From positions 1-20,048 of the forward strand of contig CALZBV010000014.1 in NCBI GenBank assembly GCA_945622055.1: DNA of 20,048 bases, in the 5' to 3' direction. This DNA is from an uncultured Clostridia bacterium (GTDB taxonomy: Bacteria; Bacillota; Clostridia; Lachnospirales; Lachnospiraceae). This document shows positions 8,155-16,342 of the stretch, one piece after another. Within the stretch, counting starts at the first letter, position 1, and every line of letters begins with the position of its first letter. The position numbers and the translations under genes are program-made. The notes under the pieces are model-generated. The model had not been told where the DNA came from. It was given only the letters and a program-made list of their open reading frames with translations, and did no database searches.

Positions 8155-8171
8155 TTTACTATTAATGTAAA
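8155..8171. promoter_or_regulatory. Third inverted repeat with the same half-sites
   Basis: TTTAC-TATTAAT-GTAAA (17 bp) uses the half-sites of the two operators but with arms in the opposite order and 7 bp between them. It sits just upstream of the XRE-gene -35 and about 45 bp upstream of the flotillin-operon -35. It may be an auxiliary site that aids cooperative binding or looping, but the DNA is A+T-rich and chance is possible. Confidence 0.42.
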
Positions 8172-8215
8172 ATATAATTGATTCGTATTCTAAAATAAAT
8201 ATTCAGAGAAAATTC

Positions 8216-8244
8216 TTGACAAAAAAGAAAGAAAATGTTATTAT
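8216..8244 (+). promoter_or_regulatory. Promoter of the NfeD-flotillin operon
   Basis: A consensus TTGACA (8216-8221) is followed after 17 bp by TATTAT (8239-8244), with TG at 8236-8237 forming an extended -10. This is the strongest promoter in the window by eye, so a repressor would be the natural way to limit it. The expected start is near 8251. Confidence 0.82.
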
Positions 8245-8247
8245 GAA

Positions 8248-8262
8248 GTAAATCAGATTTAC
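8248..8262. promoter_or_regulatory. Palindromic operator over the start of the NfeD-flotillin operon
   Basis: GTAAATC-A-GATTTAC is a perfect 15-bp palindrome with 7-bp arms. It begins 3 nt after the -10 box and covers the predicted start point. The geometry mirrors the 8102-8116 site on the opposite strand. The common pattern is GTAAA-N5-TTTAC. Confidence 0.75.
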
Positions 8263-8293
8263 CTCTTACGGAAAAGAGGAGAAAGGTGGCAGT

Positions 8294-8938
8294 ATGAGTG
8301 AATGGTGGGCAGCGCTTTCAGGCCTTCAACAGCTTTTTTATTGTATTGCGATTCCGTCGACCCTGCTTCTGGTGCTGCAGACGATTCTTGTAATTGTAGG
8401 ATTTGGGGACGGGGGAAGTGATTTTAATCCGAGTGATACTTCCGGGCTGGACCTGGATATTCCGGAGGGTGATTTTTCCACAGATTCCGTGGGAGAGCTT
8501 TTGGACGGAGATGCTTCCCGGGTGTCGGGAGAGTTTGGAACCCTGCGGTTGTTTACGGTACAGGGCGTGGTTGCATTTCTTGCAACATTTTCGTGGGTAG
8601 CCATTGTTGCAATTCCGTATCTTCCGGACATTGCAGCAGTTTTGATTGGTCTGGTCTGCGGCTTTATCATGATGTACGTGGTGGCAAAGATTTTACAGCT
8701 GTCCACGAAGCTTACGGAGAACGGAACCTTCCGGCTGCAGTCAATCCTCGGGGAGACAGCGCAGGTTTACATTACCGTGCTTCCGAAGGGAGAGATGGGT
8801 GGTAAGGTTACCGTGAATATCACCTCCCGTTTTGCGGAGCTGGATGCAGTTACTGACGGAGCAGAGCCGATTCCGTCCGGAAGCCGTGTGCGTATTGTGG
8901 ACGTCAGAGGGAATCTGGTCGTAGTGGAAAAAGATTAA
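8294..8938 (+). CDS. NfeD/YuaF-like membrane protein
   Basis: The 214-residue protein has a membrane helix at about 13-37, a very acidic Asp/Ser-rich segment at about 38-80, two more helices at about 88-134, and a C-terminal beta-rich domain (about 147-213) matching the OB fold of NfeD proteins, including the ending SGSRVRIVDVRGNLVVVE. NfeD proteins are encoded next to SPFH proteins and are thought to work with them at the membrane; here a flotillin follows 98 nt downstream. The short form without a serine-protease domain resembles B. subtilis YuaF, which pairs with FloT. The ATG at 8294 follows AAAGGTGG (8282-8289). Expression is probably controlled by the operator at 8248-8262. It is the first gene of the operon. 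Confidence 0.82.
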   Translation: MSEWWAALSGLQQLFYCIAIPSTLLLVLQTILVIVGFGDGGSDFNPSDTSGLDLDIPEGDFSTDSVGELLDGDASRVSGEFGTLRLFTVQGVVAFLATFSWVAIVAIPYLPDIAAVLIGLVCGFIMMYVVAKILQLSTKLTENGTFRLQSILGETAQVYITVLPKGEMGGKVTVNITSRFAELDAVTDGAEPIPSGSRVRIVDVRGNLVVVEKD

Positions 8939-8977
8939 AACCATGCAGTGAATGGTTTTGATATACAGGGAGGTACC

Positions 8978-8995
8978 CGGCACGCTTTTGTGCCG
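8978..8995 (+). other. Intercistronic hairpin between nfeD-like gene and flotillin
   Basis: CGGCAC (8978-8983) pairs with GTGCCG (8990-8995) around GCTTTT. The bases after it are only mildly T-rich (CTTCCTTG), so this is at most a leaky terminator or an mRNA stability/processing element that sets the ratio of the two proteins. Confidence 0.5.
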
Positions 8996-9036
8996 CTTCC
9001 TTGTGCAAAAGGATATATTAAAAGGGAGGATTTGAA

Positions 9037-10449
9037 ATGGGAGACTACACAATTGTTATTCTGATCAGTGTGATTGTACTTGTACTGTTCGCACTCGTCG
9101 CGGGGATTATCTCACGGTACCGCAAATGTCCGTCAGATAAGGTAATGGTTATCTACGGTAAGGTCGGTACGGACAAAAACGGGCAGGCCAGAAGCGCAAA
9201 ATGTATTCACGGCGGTGCGGCATTTATCGTTCCGGTAATTCAGTCCTATCAGTATCTGGACCTTACGCCGATTTCGTTAAATGTTGACCTTCGGAATGCG
9301 CTTTCCAAGCAGAACATCCGTGTAGATGTTCCGTCCCGGTTCACCGTCGGTATTTCCACGGAGGACGGTGTTATGCAGAATGCCGCAGAACGTCTTTTAG
9401 GCTTAAAGCTGAATGAGATTCAGGAGCTTGCAAAGGATATTATTTTCGGTCAGCTGCGTCTCGTTATCGCAACGATGGATATTGAGGAAATCAATACCGA
9501 CCGTGATAAGTTTCTCGTTGCTGTTTCAAAAAATGTGGAGATTGAATTAAAGAAAATCGGTCTTCGTCTGATTAACGTAAACGTAACGGATATTACCGAT
9601 GAATCCGGATACATTTCCGCACTCGGTAAGGAAGCTGCCGCAAAGGCAATCAACGATGCAAAGAAGAGCGTTGCAGAAAAAGACCGTGACGGTGAAATCG
9701 GTCAGGCACTCGCAAGAAAGGATCAGCGTATCCAGGTGGCAGCTGCAGATGCAGCCGCTATCCAGGGTGAAAATGATGCGAAGATTGAGGTTGCCCAGTC
9801 TGAGGCAAACCGTCGTGAGAAAGAGGCAGAAGCACTTAAGATTGCAACTGCAGCTGAGGCAGTTCAGGCTGCAAAGGCAAAGCAGGAAGCATATATCGCC
9901 CAGCAGGAGGCAGAGCAGACCCGTGCACAGCTCGAGATGGCAACCCAGCAGGCCGACGTCATCGTCAAGGCACAGATTGCAAAGGAGCAGGCACAGATTG
10001 CCGCAGATGCAGAGGCAGAGGTTGCAAGACGCAGAGCACAGGGTGAAGCAGATGCGATTTTTGCAAAGATGGCTGCAGAAGCACGCGGTGCTCAGGAAAT
10101 CTTAGAGAAGCAGGCAGAAGGTATGAGAAAGCTCGTGGAAGCAGCCGGCGGAAACGCAGACAATGCAGTGAAGCTCATTGTTGCGGATAAGTTAGAGCAG
10201 CTGATGCAGATTCAGGTGGATGCAATCAAGAATATCAAGATTGATAAGGTAACCGTTTGGGACGGTGGCAAAAGCGCAGACGGAAAAACGGCTACCTCCG
10301 GGTTCCTTTCCGGAATGATGCAGGCAATTCCTCCGATGAATGAGCTGTTTAAGCAGGTTGGAATGGAAATGCCGAGTTATCTTGGCAAGGAGATTACTCC
10401 GGCGGAGACGAAGGTGGAAGAAAACACCGTAGAAAGCACGGAAGCATAG
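9037..10449 (+). CDS. floT: Flotillin, SPFH-domain membrane scaffold
   Basis: The 470-residue protein has an N-terminal hydrophobic anchor (about 5-27), an SPFH/band-7 domain (about 28-190) and a long Ala/Glu/Gln-rich coiled coil (about 195-350) with EAEA-type repeats, then a more compact C-terminal part. Flotillins form large oligomers on the inner face of the membrane and organise ordered membrane regions that host signalling and transport proteins. The upstream NfeD/YuaF-like partner makes this the FloT/YuaG type rather than FloA. GGGAGG upstream places the start at the ATG at 9037. A short Pro/Glu-rich tail ends the protein. A weak hairpin after the stop (GGTGTG/CACGCC with one wobble pair) lacks a T run. 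Confidence 0.9.
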   Translation: MGDYTIVILISVIVLVLFALVAGIISRYRKCPSDKVMVIYGKVGTDKNGQARSAKCIHGGAAFIVPVIQSYQYLDLTPISLNVDLRNALSKQNIRVDVPSRFTVGISTEDGVMQNAAERLLGLKLNEIQELAKDIIFGQLRLVIATMDIEEINTDRDKFLVAVSKNVEIELKKIGLRLINVNVTDITDESGYISALGKEAAAKAINDAKKSVAEKDRDGEIGQALARKDQRIQVAAADAAAIQGENDAKIEVAQSEANRREKEAEALKIATAAEAVQAAKAKQEAYIAQQEAEQTRAQLEMATQQADVIVKAQIAKEQAQIAADAEAEVARRRAQGEADAIFAKMAAEARGAQEILEKQAEGMRKLVEAAGGNADNAVKLIVADKLEQLMQIQVDAIKNIKIDKVTVWDGGKSADGKTATSGFLSGMMQAIPPMNELFKQVGMEMPSYLGKEITPAETKVEENTVESTEA

Positions 10450-10493
10450 TTTTCGAAAACGGTGTGCAAACACGCCAAACTTCAATGCAGTGA

Positions 10494-10522
10494 TTGACCA
10501 TACGGACGTCCTATGCTATGAT
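10494..10522 (+). promoter_or_regulatory. Promoter of the helicase-MutS operon
   Basis: TTGACC (10494-10499) and TATGAT (10517-10522) are 17 bp apart, with TG at 10514-10515 (extended -10). The start would be near 10529, about 26 nt before the ATG. No operator-like repeat is evident here. Confidence 0.72.
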
Positions 10523-10554
10523 AGAAGTAATAAATCAAAGCTGAGGGGCGGGGT

Positions 10555-12984
10555 ATGACAGACACTACAGAGAAGGAAGAACTGAATAAGAAGCAGAAAC
10601 AAGCGTCGGTGGCGGACACGGTCAAGGTGTCCGTACGGACGCTTGTTGAATTTATTATGCGCTCCGGAGATATTGATAACCGCATCGGACGAATGGAAAA
10701 TGACGCGATGCAGGAGGGAGCCCGTCTGCACCGCAAGATTCAAAAGGGGATGGGGGCAGAGTATTCCTCTGAGGTGCCGCTGTCCATAGCAATTCCGATT
10801 TCGCAGGAGGGCGAGGAATTCAGTCTTTTGGTAGAAGGAAGGGCTGACGGTGTCATTCGCCGGGCAGATGGTTCGTTTTTGATTGATGAGATTAAATGTA
10901 CATACCGGGATGTGAACTTTCTTCCGGGACCGGAGCCGGTACATCTGGCACAGGCACGGTGCTATGCTTATATGCTTGCAGTGCGCGATGAGCTTACCGA
11001 ACCTACGGAGCTGACGTATGGTGTTCAGCTGACCTATTGCAACATTGAACGTGAGGATATAAAGCAGTTTACCGAAGAATTAACGTGGAGTGAGCTCTCC
11101 GGATGGTTTGAACAGCTGATTGCCGAATACCGAAGGTGGGCGGTCTGGGAGCGGAAATGGATGCGGACGCGAAATGACTCGATTCGAAGGCTTACCTTTC
11201 CGTATCCGTACCGGCCGGGGCAGAAGGAGTTTGCGGCAGGTGTGTATCGTACCATTGTACGTGAAAAGATGCTGTTTGCGATGGCACCGACCGGTGTCGG
11301 AAAGACGCTGTCTACGGTGTTTCCGGCAGTGAAAGCAATGGGAGAAGGACAGGCGGAAAAGCTTTTTTATCTGACTGCGAAGACGATGCTTCGTACGGTG
11401 GCGGAGGAGACATTTTCCCTGCTCATACAAAACGGGCTGAAGTTTAAGAGTGTAACGATTACCGCAAAGGAAAAGATTTGTGTGCTCGAAAAGCCGGAAT
11501 GCAATCCTTTTGCATGTCCGCGCGCAAAAGGCCATTTTGACCGGGTGAATGAGGCATTGTATGAAATGCTTTGTGCAGAGGAAACGATAACGAGAGAAAC
11601 GATTATGGAGTATGCCGGGCGTTTTTGTGTCTGTCCGTTTGAGTTCTGTCTGGATTTGACGCTTTGGGCGGATGCAGTCATCTGCGATTATAACTATGTG
11701 TTTGATCCGACGGTAGCGCTGAAGCGGTTCTTTGCCACGGAGCAAAAAAGAGACTTTGTATTTTTGGTGGACGAGGCGCATAATCTTCCGGAACGTGCGA
11801 GGGAGATGTACAGCGCAACGCTCATAAAGGAAGATTTTTTACGGGTGAAAAGGCTGCTCGGAACGAGACAGCCGAAGCTTATAAAACGGCTGGAAGCCTG
11901 TAACCGTGCGATGCTTGAGTTAAAGCGGAACTGCACCGACTTTACGGTATGCGAGGAATTTGGAGCACTGAATCTGGCATTGCAGCGATTCCTTATGGAG
12001 TGTGAGGAATATTTGAAGGATGAGACGCACGCAAAGGAAGAAAAAGAAGCAGTACTGGAGCTGTATTTTGCGGCGCGAAGCTTTAGTGCAATGTATGATT
12101 TTTCCGAGGAGGATTATCGCTTTTACACCTCGTATCTGGAAAACGGTGACTTTTATGCAAGGGTACAGTGCATGCGCCCGGCGAGAGCATTACAGGAATG
12201 CCTGAAAAAGGGGAAAAGCGCGATATTTTTCTCGGCAACCCTGCTTCCGGTAAAATTTTACATGGAGGAAACGTGTGAAGAGGAGGAACCGTACGCAATT
12301 TATGTGCCGTCACCCTTTTTGCCCGAACGACGGTGTATACTGATTGCAAAGGACACGAGCTATCGTTATACCGAGCGCGGTGCCAGGATGTATGAAAGGG
12401 CAGCGGAATATATAATACGATTTGCAGGGGCGAAGAAGGGAAATTATCTGGTTTTTTTCTCTTCCTACAAGATGTTAAAGGATGTGGGAGAGCTTCTTGG
12501 TCAGAAGGTGGAGCCGGAGAGGATGCGGCTGCTGTATCAGAAGAGCAGCATGACAGAAGCGGAGAGGGAAGAATTTCTGGCGGAATTTTCCGAGGAAAAT
12601 GAAATAATAACCATTGGGCTTTGTGTGCTCGGGGGTGTGTTTGGAGAGGGAATCGATTTGAAGGGAGAACGGCTGATTGGTGCCGTGATTGTCGGGACAG
12701 GACTGCCACTCGTCTGTGACGAACGTGAGCTGTTTAAAAGCTTTTATGAGGAAAACGGGCAAAAAGGCTTTGAACGTGCGTATCTGTACCCGGGGATGAA
12801 CAAGGTGTTACAGGCAGCGGGACGCGTGATTCGTACCATGGAGGATAAGGGTGCAGTGCTCCTGCTGGATTCCAGATTCTCGCAGCATAGCTATACGGAG
12901 CTGTTTCCGAGGGAGTGGGAGGAATATCATTTGGTGACACTGGACTCGGTGGAGAATAAGCTGAATTCATTTTGGAAGGAGTGA
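10555..12984 (+). CDS. PD-(D/E)XK nuclease fused to XPD/DinG-type Fe-S DNA helicase
   Basis: The N-terminal ~200 residues carry the pattern of a RecB/Cas4-type nuclease: His59 (GARLH), Asp98 (EGRAD), Glu112-Ile-Lys114, and Gln133/Tyr137 (QARCY). A superfamily 2 helicase follows: Q-motif-like YPYRPGQ (216 on), Walker A APTGVGKT (244-251), motif Ia YLTAKT, DEAH box (406-409) and motif VI QAAGRVIR (753-760). Between Walker A and DEAH are cysteines at 309, 316, 321, 358, 360 and 365, enough for the 4Fe-4S cluster of the XPD/DinG family. Such helicases unwind 5'-to-3' on forks, D-loops or R-loops. The fused nuclease replaces the DnaQ-type exonuclease seen in some Firmicute DinG proteins. GAGGGG precedes the ATG at 10555. 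The stop overlaps the ribosome binding site of the next gene. The cellular pathway is inferred to be DNA repair or structure processing. Confidence 0.88.
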   Translation: MTDTTEKEELNKKQKQASVADTVKVSVRTLVEFIMRSGDIDNRIGRMENDAMQEGARLHRKIQKGMGAEYSSEVPLSIAIPISQEGEEFSLLVEGRADGVIRRADGSFLIDEIKCTYRDVNFLPGPEPVHLAQARCYAYMLAVRDELTEPTELTYGVQLTYCNIEREDIKQFTEELTWSELSGWFEQLIAEYRRWAVWERKWMRTRNDSIRRLTFPYPYRPGQKEFAAGVYRTIVREKMLFAMAPTGVGKTLSTVFPAVKAMGEGQAEKLFYLTAKTMLRTVAEETFSLLIQNGLKFKSVTITAKEKICVLEKPECNPFACPRAKGHFDRVNEALYEMLCAEETITRETIMEYAGRFCVCPFEFCLDLTLWADAVICDYNYVFDPTVALKRFFATEQKRDFVFLVDEAHNLPERAREMYSATLIKEDFLRVKRLLGTRQPKLIKRLEACNRAMLELKRNCTDFTVCEEFGALNLALQRFLMECEEYLKDETHAKEEKEAVLELYFAARSFSAMYDFSEEDYRFYTSYLENGDFYARVQCMRPARALQECLKKGKSAIFFSATLLPVKFYMEETCEEEEPYAIYVPSPFLPERRCILIAKDTSYRYTERGARMYERAAEYIIRFAGAKKGNYLVFFSSYKMLKDVGELLGQKVEPERMRLLYQKSSMTEAEREEFLAEFSEENEIITIGLCVLGGVFGEGIDLKGERLIGAVIVGTGLPLVCDERELFKSFYEENGQKGFERAYLYPGMNKVLQAAGRVIRTMEDKGAVLLLDSRFSQHSYTELFPREWEEYHLVTLDSVENKLNSFWKE

Positions 12985-12989
12985 GAGCT

Positions 12990-14633
12990 ATGATTAGTCT
13001 GCTGATGCCCCAGCAGGAGGTAAACGATAAATGTAAGGTCATGCCGGATTATTTTGCGGATCTGAATCTGGACCAGGTGGTTTCGGAAATGCAGGTCAGA
13101 AATAAGGAATATGACCTGAAAAACCTGTTTTATACCTATCCGGATTCGGAGCGGATTGTACGGTTCCGACAGGAGGTTTTCCGTGATATTGAAAGTACGG
13201 TAATGCCGGGAGCATTCTGGGATTTTTCAAAAGCGATGCGGGAAACGAGAAAACAGCTGGAGTTTTGGAAAAAGACAGGACAAGAGCAACAGAAAAGTGT
13301 CTGCTTTCTGGGGGTAGTGTCGGAGTATATGGAGGGACTTTTCGGGCTTTTCGAGGCTCTTTCCGGTGCAAAGCTTGTGTCAGAGGGACTTACTAAGGTA
13401 AGAGACAGGCTTTCGGAGCTTGTGACGGATAAGAAAATGATGAGCTGCAGGAAAAAGGCAGAACAGCTGAATCAGCAGCTCTCGGAATTGAGGTTCCATA
13501 TGACGCTGACCGATTCCCAGATGACGATTGCAACGGGAAAAAAGGAAGTGCTCTATTATGATAAGCTGCGTTTTTTGTTTCCGAAGCAGTTTGAAACGAA
13601 AAAAGAGGGACGTCTTTATGAACGCTATTATCTGACAAGTCCGTTCCTTGCAAATGAGCGGCTTGGATATCTGGAAACAGAGGCTGTTTCGGTGTATAAG
13701 AAACTGAAGCCGGAATTTTTCAAGGAAGTGCTGGAGTTTGCAAAGACCTACGAAGATGTGATTTCGGAGGAGCTTTATGAACTGGAGCAGGAGCTGCAGT
13801 TTTATCTTTCCTATCTGAGTTATCAGCAGGAGATGAAAAAGCACGGCTGCACTTTTTGTATTCCTGAGCTTACAACGGACGGAGCGTTTCAGATTACGGA
13901 AGGCTATGATATTGCCCTTGCCTGGAAAAACATGTGGGTGGCTGCGGAAACGGTATCAAATTCCGTGGAATATTGTGAGGCGGAGAAGTTTTTTGTTGTA
14001 ACGGGTCCGAATCAGGGTGGTAAAACGACCTTTGCAAGAAGCATCGGTCAGATTGTATATTTTGCCATGCAGGGACTTCCGGTTCCGGCAAAGGCTGCAA
14101 GGCTTCCGTACTTTAACGGCCTTCTGACGCATTTTTCTGCCGAAGAAAGTGCGGAAAGCGGTCGCGGAAAGCTGAAGGAGGAGCTGATCCGGCTCGGACC
14201 GATGCTGAAGGAAAAGCGGAAAAACTGCTTTGTGATTTTGAATGAATTGTTTACTACCGCGGCAACGTATGATGCCAGGATAATGGGAACAAGGGTTCTG
14301 AAGCACTTTATTTTACAGGACTGCCGGGGAATTTATGTAACGCATATTTCGGAGCTGACGCAGGAGATTGACGGTGTGGTCAGTCTGGTGGCGGTTGCAG
14401 ACGGTGAAAATCACAAGAGGAGAACGTTCCGGCTGGAGCGCAGACCGGCAGAGGGTACGGGGTATGCGGCAGATATTGTGGAACGGCATAACCTGACCTA
14501 TGAAGATATTGTGGAAAGACTGAACAGGCGTCTTTCAGAAGCCGGGCAGAAACCGGAGGAAACGACAGAAAAAAGCGAAAAAACCGGCAATGGAAAGGCG
14601 GAAGGGACAGAAACGGAGGTGGCGGAAGGATGA
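12990..14633 (+). CDS. MutS-core ATPase without mismatch-recognition domain (first of pair)
   Basis: The 547-residue protein has a helical lever/clamp-like region followed by a MutS-type ABC ATPase: Walker A GPNQGGKTT (339-347), the ESGRGKLKEEL segment that matches the MutS signature, a Walker B read as FVILNEL with Asn418-Glu419, and the histidine loop YVTHISEL. MutS normally has Asp-Glu at Walker B; here Asp is Asn. There is no room for the N-terminal mismatch-binding domain and no Smr nuclease as in MutS2. The last ~35 residues are a charged Glu/Lys/Thr-rich tail. The start is ATG at 12990 with AAGGAG (12976-12981) ahead of it; a TTG at 12972 in frame overlaps the helicase end and is rejected. 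It lies 5 nt after the helicase stop and overlaps the next gene by ATGA. Role: probably DNA-structure recognition, as a dimer with its neighbour. Confidence 0.85.
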   Translation: MISLLMPQQEVNDKCKVMPDYFADLNLDQVVSEMQVRNKEYDLKNLFYTYPDSERIVRFRQEVFRDIESTVMPGAFWDFSKAMRETRKQLEFWKKTGQEQQKSVCFLGVVSEYMEGLFGLFEALSGAKLVSEGLTKVRDRLSELVTDKKMMSCRKKAEQLNQQLSELRFHMTLTDSQMTIATGKKEVLYYDKLRFLFPKQFETKKEGRLYERYYLTSPFLANERLGYLETEAVSVYKKLKPEFFKEVLEFAKTYEDVISEELYELEQELQFYLSYLSYQQEMKKHGCTFCIPELTTDGAFQITEGYDIALAWKNMWVAAETVSNSVEYCEAEKFFVVTGPNQGGKTTFARSIGQIVYFAMQGLPVPAKAARLPYFNGLLTHFSAEESAESGRGKLKEELIRLGPMLKEKRKNCFVILNELFTTAATYDARIMGTRVLKHFILQDCRGIYVTHISELTQEIDGVVSLVAVADGENHKRRTFRLERRPAEGTGYAADIVERHNLTYEDIVERLNRRLSEAGQKPEETTEKSEKTGNGKAEGTETEVAEG

Positions 14634-16225
14634 AGGTAAGGCTGTTGTATCCGGACGGGGAATGGGTGCATCCGGTCAGCTATTTTGACCGTGAGGAGAT
14701 TATCCGGGATCTGAATCTGACGATTATCTTTCGTACCGCGGGAAGCATTTTTTCGGAAGGCAACCGGGACAAGCCGCATGGGAGCAGTGAACGGGATGCG
14801 TTTGTTACGGAGATGATGCGCAAGGTGATGATGGTACCGCTGCTTTGTGAACGTGACCTTTTGTACCGTCAGGAGATTGTCCGGGAGAGCATGAGAAACT
14901 ACAGCTTCATGGAGGCTCTGTATAACCTGGCAAAGCAGGCAAATTCTGAGATTGAGCGGTTTGCTGCCGTGAAGAAGGAAAAGTGGTATCGCAACGGAGA
15001 TAATGACCGCAGCAGGCTGCTTTTGACGGAGCTTGAATACCTGGACCGCCAGGTGTTTTATCTGGATGAATTGAAAAAACTGCTGCTGGAGCAGACGGGA
15101 GAATTTGCTTCAGAGGGACTTGGAGAGTTCAAATGCCGTTTCCTTTCGGAATATCATGAGGAATATCAGACGACGCTTCACGAGGTACTTCATGATTTGG
15201 CGGAGGCAGCGGCAGGAGGCATGGTTGAGCTTTCGGCGCGACTTGGAAAACGTCTTGAAATGACGGATCTTGTGCTATGCAGAATTAAGGATAAGGAACC
15301 GGAAAGGGGAATCGGAAAGAAAGTGACGGAAAAGTTTGAAATGCTTGCACGAAATCTTTTGATTTCCGGTGCCCATGTGGAAAATCTGGAAAACCTGAAT
15401 CTTCTGCAGGAGGTGACGGAGCTGAGAAATACGGCGCTTGCGTCACTTATGAGCTTTTTTATACCGTTTCTTGAGGAAAAGGAGGAGTTTTTTTCACAGC
15501 TATATCAGCAGACTGCATTTTATATCGGCGCAGTGAATCTTTGCCGGCAGATGCAGCGGTTCCACGTGCCGGTATGTTTTTCGGAGGTGACACCGCGAAA
15601 GGATTTGTGGTTTGACGGACTGGTGGAGCTTTCCCTTGCCCTGTATAACCAGAATCTTCCGGTTTCAAACCGGCTGGATGCCCATGACAAATATCTGGTT
15701 GTTGTAACCGGTGCCAACCAGGGCGGTAAGTCAACGTTTCTAAGAAGCCTCGGAATTGCCCAGATTATGCATCAGTGCGGTTTGTTTGTTGCAGCAGAGC
15801 ACTTTGGCGCGGGTTTGTACCGCAATGTGTTTACGCATTTTACCAGAAGGGAAGACAGTGCGATGAACAGCGGACGTCTGGACGAGGAGCTTGGCAGAAT
15901 GGAGCGAATTTTTGATCACATTACGGAGGATTCCGTGCTGTATCTGAACGAATCCTTTGCCACAACAACGGAAAAGGAAGGCTCCGTAATTGCGGGAGAT
16001 ATTGTAAAGGCATTGTATGACAGAAAAATCCGGGTGATGATGGTAACGCATCTGCTGGCATTTGCAAGAGAATGCTACGCAACACATCCTGAGCATGCGG
16101 TTTTTCTTGCGGCAGAGCGGCTGGAAAACGGTCACAGAACCTTTCATATCGTGGAAACCGCGCCGGAACAGACGAGTTACGGACTTGACCTTTATGATGA
16201 GCTAGAGCTGGATAAAAAAGAGTGA
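14630..16225 (+). CDS. MutS-core ATPase without mismatch-recognition domain (second of pair)
   Basis: The 531-residue protein is a diverged paralogue of the preceding one: helical core, then Walker A GANQGGKST (361-369), MNSGRLDEEL signature region, Walker B LYLNES with Asn440-Glu441, and histidine loop MVTHLLAF. Like its partner it has Asn-Glu instead of Asp-Glu and lacks the mismatch-binding and Smr domains. Its start codon overlaps the upstream stop (ATGA at 14630-14633), so the two are translationally coupled, as expected for subunits of a heterodimer in which each ATPase site is completed by the other chain. Identity between the two looks low apart from the ATPase motifs, so the duplication is old. 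Function beyond ATP-driven DNA binding is unknown. Confidence 0.85.
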   Translation: MKVRLLYPDGEWVHPVSYFDREEIIRDLNLTIIFRTAGSIFSEGNRDKPHGSSERDAFVTEMMRKVMMVPLLCERDLLYRQEIVRESMRNYSFMEALYNLAKQANSEIERFAAVKKEKWYRNGDNDRSRLLLTELEYLDRQVFYLDELKKLLLEQTGEFASEGLGEFKCRFLSEYHEEYQTTLHEVLHDLAEAAAGGMVELSARLGKRLEMTDLVLCRIKDKEPERGIGKKVTEKFEMLARNLLISGAHVENLENLNLLQEVTELRNTALASLMSFFIPFLEEKEEFFSQLYQQTAFYIGAVNLCRQMQRFHVPVCFSEVTPRKDLWFDGLVELSLALYNQNLPVSNRLDAHDKYLVVVTGANQGGKSTFLRSLGIAQIMHQCGLFVAAEHFGAGLYRNVFTHFTRREDSAMNSGRLDEELGRMERIFDHITEDSVLYLNESFATTTEKEGSVIAGDIVKALYDRKIRVMMVTHLLAFARECYATHPEHAVFLAAERLENGHRTFHIVETAPEQTSYGLDLYDELELDKKE

Positions 16226-16254
16226 GAAAATAAGGCGCAAAAGTGAAAAAAATG

Positions 16255-16283
16255 TTGACAGTATCCCGTTACATTGTTATCAT
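16255..16283 (+). promoter_or_regulatory. Promoter of the xylB-GH127 operon
   Basis: TTGACA (16255-16260) and TATCAT (16278-16283) are 17 bp apart with TG at 16275-16276 (extended -10). It lies 30 nt after the MutS-like gene with no terminator between them, so some read-through is likely. The expected start is near 16290, giving a leader of about 53 nt. No catabolite-response or XylR-type palindrome was recognised. Confidence 0.78.
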
Positions 16284-16342
16284 AAGATTATGGCATACTG
16301 CACTCAAATTTACATGATGCAGGAGCGAAGAAAGGAGAAATT

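Noticed and set aside
8965..8980. Strong GGGAGG site between nfeD-like and flotillin genes, as if a small gene started there
   Set aside because: No start codon at proper spacing opens a frame that ends before the flotillin start or shows coding character.
10450..10490. Terminator after the flotillin gene
   Set aside because: The only stem (GGTGTG with CACGCC) is short, has a wobble pair and is not followed by T residues.
12972..12989. TTG start at 12972 for the first MutS-like protein
   Set aside because: It would overlap the helicase end and use the ribosome binding site as coding sequence; ATG 12990 fits better.
12990..16225. Naming the pair mutS or mutS2
   Set aside because: Neither has the N-terminal mismatch-binding domain of MutS or the Smr domain of MutS2.
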